From Bacteroidota bacterium (GTDB taxonomy: Bacteria; Bacteroidota; Bacteroidia; Flavobacteriales; Weeksellaceae), in contig JAFAFC010000025.1 of assembly GCA_023423715.1 (NCBI GenBank), positions 34,877-98,876 of the forward strand: a DNA stretch of 64,000 bases, given 5' to 3'. Positions 61,994 through 64,000 of the stretch are shown here, in pieces. The translations under genes were made by a program, and so were the position numbers. Positions within the stretch are counted from its first letter, which is position 1. Every line of letters begins with the position of its first letter. Below the pieces are notes generated by a model. The model searched no databases. It was not told where the DNA came from and saw only the letters and a list, made by a program, of their open reading frames with translations.

Positions 61994-62020
61994 AAAAGCT
62001 CCCTGATTGGGAGCTTTTTT
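61994..62020. terminator. Terminator, copy B of an identical pair
   Basis: The same 27 nt as 59260-59286. Its T-run overlaps the stop codon of the convergent metallo-hydrolase gene, so it can serve both strands. Confidence 0.9.
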
Positions 62021-62657
62021 ATTTAAAGAACGGATTGTAGTCTTTTTCGAATCCTATAGTTGTTGGATTTCCATGTCCGGAATATACTTTTGTTTCCGGG
62101 TCTAAAGTGAATAATTTCGTTTTGATACTATCTAAAAGTTGTTCGTAATCGCCTTTGTAAAGATCAGTTCGACCAATACTCCCTTCAAATAAAACATCTC
62201 CAGACAAAACGATTTTTTGATTGTTATTATGGAATGCAATGTGCCCTGGAGAATGCCCTGGAACATATAGAATCTCAAATTCATCATTTCCCAAGTGAAG
62301 CTTTTCTCCTTCTTGAATATACTTTTTCTCACCTTCAAATGGTTTCATAAAAAAACCGTATTGCTTCGCGGTAAAAGGATTTCGATCCAAAATCTCTTGT
62401 TCTACTTCATGCAACAAAACAGGAACTTTATACGTGTCATGCGCCCATTGCAATCCCAAAACGTGATCAATATGCGCATGGGTAAGCAAAATCGTTTCAA
62501 TCTTTAGTTCATTTTTTGAAATAAATGATTCAATTTCAGCCGTTTCAAAATCCTGAACATTTCCAGGATCAACAATATAAGCGAGCTTTTCATCGTTATA
62601 AACCACGTAGGTATTTTCCGCAAAAGGGTTGAATGTAAATTTCTGAATATGAATCAT
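62019..62657 (-). CDS. MBL-fold metallo-hydrolase (glyoxalase II-like)
   Basis: A 212-residue metallo-beta-lactamase-fold hydrolase. Metal ligands appear in order: LLTHAHIDHVLG (HxHxDH near residue 60), VPGHSPGHIAFH, SGDVLFEGSIGRTDL and YSGHGNPTTIG. This is the YcbL/glyoxalase II-like group, which hydrolyses thioesters such as lactoyl-thiols in the cytoplasm. It is short compared with full glyoxalase II (about 250 residues), lacking the C-terminal helical glutathione domain. Confidence 0.92.
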   Translation of the reverse strand: MIHIQKFTFNPFAENTYVVYNDEKLAYIVDPGNVQDFETAEIESFISKNELKIETILLTHAHIDHVLGLQWAHDTYKVPVLLHEVEQEILDRNPFTAKQYGFFMKPFEGEKKYIQEGEKLHLGNDEFEILYVPGHSPGHIAFHNNNQKIVLSGDVLFEGSIGRTDLYKGDYEQLLDSIKTKLFTLDPETKVYSGHGNPTTIGFEKDYNPFFK

Positions 62658-62762
62658 AATTTTCGATTTTGTATTCTACAAAAGTATTGAGATATTTACA
62701 TTTTGAGAAATTAGAAGCTTTAAATTTCTATTTTGGAATAAAAATCGTAGCCTATACAACCT

Positions 62763-63977
62763 ATGAAGAACTTTTTCTTTTTGATTTTCAGTTTAATTAG
62801 CACCTTGATTTTCTCACAAGATATTCGAGGTATTATGCTATTTAATCCCGAAACGAACGACGAAACTCCCGTGATATCAAAAAATCAGCAACTTATTTTA
62901 AAGTTTGATGATTTAAGCAACTCGTCGACCGTTTATCGATACACCATTAAACATTACGATCGAAACTGGAAAGATGATGGATTGTTTTTCACAGAATTTG
63001 CAAAAGGCCCTATGAATGGCTTAATTGATCAGTTTCAATATTCGTTTAACACCTATCAAAAATACACGCATTACGAACTTCAATTTCCCAATGATAAAAT
63101 TCAACCGATCATTTCTGGAAACTTTGAATTAATCGTTTATAAAGACTCGCCTTCGCAACCACTTTTCACCAAACGATTTATGGTTTCGGAAAATCAAGCA
63201 ACTGTTGCTGTCGATGTTAGCCGAATTACGAACTCTTCAAATCCTGAAATTAATCAACGAGTTCAAGTGCAAGCCGTGGGTTTGAATGATCTTTTATCCA
63301 GAAACATCAATTCAGTTAGTTTAAATGTAATACAAAATAATAACTGGAATCTTTCATTGACGAATCTTAGACCTAGTTCCTCTTTGGGAAACAAAATCCT
63401 ATTTCAACAAATGCAACTCGCTTTTCCAGGAAACAATGAGTTTTATTATTTCAACAATCGAAGTATTGATCAAGCGTACGACATGATTGCAAAAGCGGAA
63501 AATCAAGATGGCGTTTTGCATACGTATTTATTCCCAGTTTGGGCTTTTCCTTTAAACTATCAATACCAACCCGATGTGAATGGCGCCTATTATTTTAGAA
63601 GTAGCCGAAGCGGAAACGAGCGTGACGCCAATCGCGAAGGTGATTATTCCTGGGTGCATTTCTTTTTAGAATCGCAACCCGTGGACAAAAAAATCTATGT
63701 TCTTGGTGGTTTTAATAATTTCCAACCTTCGCGAGAAGCCGAAATGAAATACAACGAAGCTGCAAAAGGTTATGAAGCTAAAATCTATCTGAAGCAAGGT
63801 TTTTACAACTATATTCTAGCAACCGATTCAGGAAATGGCAAGTTAAATTTCGGTGAAGTCAATGGGAATTTCTGGCAAACGGAAAACCTGTATCAAGCTC
63901 TTTTGTATTATCAACCTTTTGGACGAAACTATGACGGCCTTTTAGGCTATGGTGAGTTTCGAACACCTGTAAAATAA
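62763..63977 (+). CDS. Type IX secretion system Plug protein (DUF5103)
   Basis: A 404-residue exported protein with a signal peptide (ending LIFSQ). The first domain (about 20-130) reads IRGIMLFNPETNDETPVISK, FDDLSNSSTVYRYTIKHYDRNW, and a second beta-domain covers about 290-400 (YYFRSSRSGNERDANREGDY, VLGGFNNFQPSREAEM). This is the DUF5103 family, shown in Flavobacterium johnsoniae to plug the SprA translocon pore from the periplasm. It indicates a gliding/type IX secretion machinery in this organism. It is divergent from the metallo-hydrolase and complete. Confidence 0.85.
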   Translation: MKNFFFLIFSLISTLIFSQDIRGIMLFNPETNDETPVISKNQQLILKFDDLSNSSTVYRYTIKHYDRNWKDDGLFFTEFAKGPMNGLIDQFQYSFNTYQKYTHYELQFPNDKIQPIISGNFELIVYKDSPSQPLFTKRFMVSENQATVAVDVSRITNSSNPEINQRVQVQAVGLNDLLSRNINSVSLNVIQNNNWNLSLTNLRPSSSLGNKILFQQMQLAFPGNNEFYYFNNRSIDQAYDMIAKAENQDGVLHTYLFPVWAFPLNYQYQPDVNGAYYFRSSRSGNERDANREGDYSWVHFFLESQPVDKKIYVLGGFNNFQPSREAEMKYNEAAKGYEAKIYLKQGFYNYILATDSGNGKLNFGEVNGNFWQTENLYQALLYYQPFGRNYDGLLGYGEFRTPVK

Positions 63978-64000
63978 GCGTTTCGGGCGGCCCTTTGGGC
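63978..64000. repeat. GC-rich intergenic sequence at the window edge
   Basis: The last 23 bases contain 17 G or C, unlike the AT-rich surroundings, and include GCCC-TTT-GGGC, which can form a hairpin. It may be the start of a REP-like intergenic repeat cut by the window. Confidence 0.3.

Overview
The window is a gene-dense, AT-rich chromosome segment of a Bacteroidota bacterium, almost certainly class Flavobacteriia. The evidence is the repeated Bacteroidota-type promoter (TTG at -33, TAnnTTTG at -7), the absence of strong Shine-Dalgarno sites, and Bacteroidota-restricted families (DUF4290, DUF4295, DUF5103/T9SS Plug, DUF5715, DUF4919, the secreted 'KGxLLPR' surface-protein family). Family-level placement (a Weeksellaceae-like organism) is only a guess. 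I see no CRISPR array, insertion sequence, prophage or rRNA operon; there is one tRNA (Cys).

Layout. 1-9.4 kb: end of an M3 peptidase, then a minus-strand block with a luciferase-like oxidoreductase, a DUF4919 protein, a DPP IV-type S9 peptidase, an ABC-F ATPase, a lipoprotein, an FKBP isomerase, a DUF5715 peptidoglycan-peptidase-like protein and a DUF4230 protein. 9.5-15 kb: aquaporin Z, a LuxE-like acyl-protein synthetase, LpxH, QueD and a second S9 peptidase. 15-20 kb: the glyoxylate shunt (aceB, aceA) with a divergent ScfR/RamB-type regulator and a perfect 16-bp palindrome between them. 19.8-27.2 kb: ComF, Upp, Der, a haem-binding protein, a DCC1-type protein, DUF4290-murA, an FMN reductase and an ANT(6)-like aminoglycoside adenylyltransferase. 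27.2-32.5 kb: two paralogous DUF2207 membrane proteins with poly-Gly/Trp tails in one operon with LemA, then a YiiX-like hydrolase.

32.5-44.3 kb: aminotransferase, murB, an unknown gene, VanZ, lnt, then rpmB-rpmG-DUF4295. A two-gene surface-protein unit with its own promoter sits between DUF4295 and ftsY, genes usually adjacent in Bacteroidota; GlsB and SppA follow. 44.3-52.3 kb: folK, two tandem OmpA-family porins, recQ, fmt, ribBA (second half degenerate), tRNA-Cys and a YHS lipoprotein. 52.6-64 kb: a glycine-zipper lipoprotein, a polytopic membrane protein, aroC, three thioredoxin-fold proteins, YkvA, miaA, a three-gene cassette of paralogous secreted proteins bracketed by two identical 27-nt terminators, a metallo-hydrolase and the type IX secretion Plug protein.

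Functionally the window combines envelope construction (MurA, MurB, LpxH, Lnt, OmpA pair, Plug, LemA/DUF2207), protein secretion and turnover (FtsY, SppA, S9 and M3 peptidases) and acetate/fatty-acid use (glyoxylate shunt plus regulator). The points most worth a second look are the regulator/palindrome at 18.1 kb, the surface-gene islands at 38.3-41.1 kb and 59.3-62.0 kb, the MurA Cys-to-Asp change, and proteins that have lost expected catalytic residues (RibA half of RibBA, DUF5715 protein, WCGDA thioredoxin).
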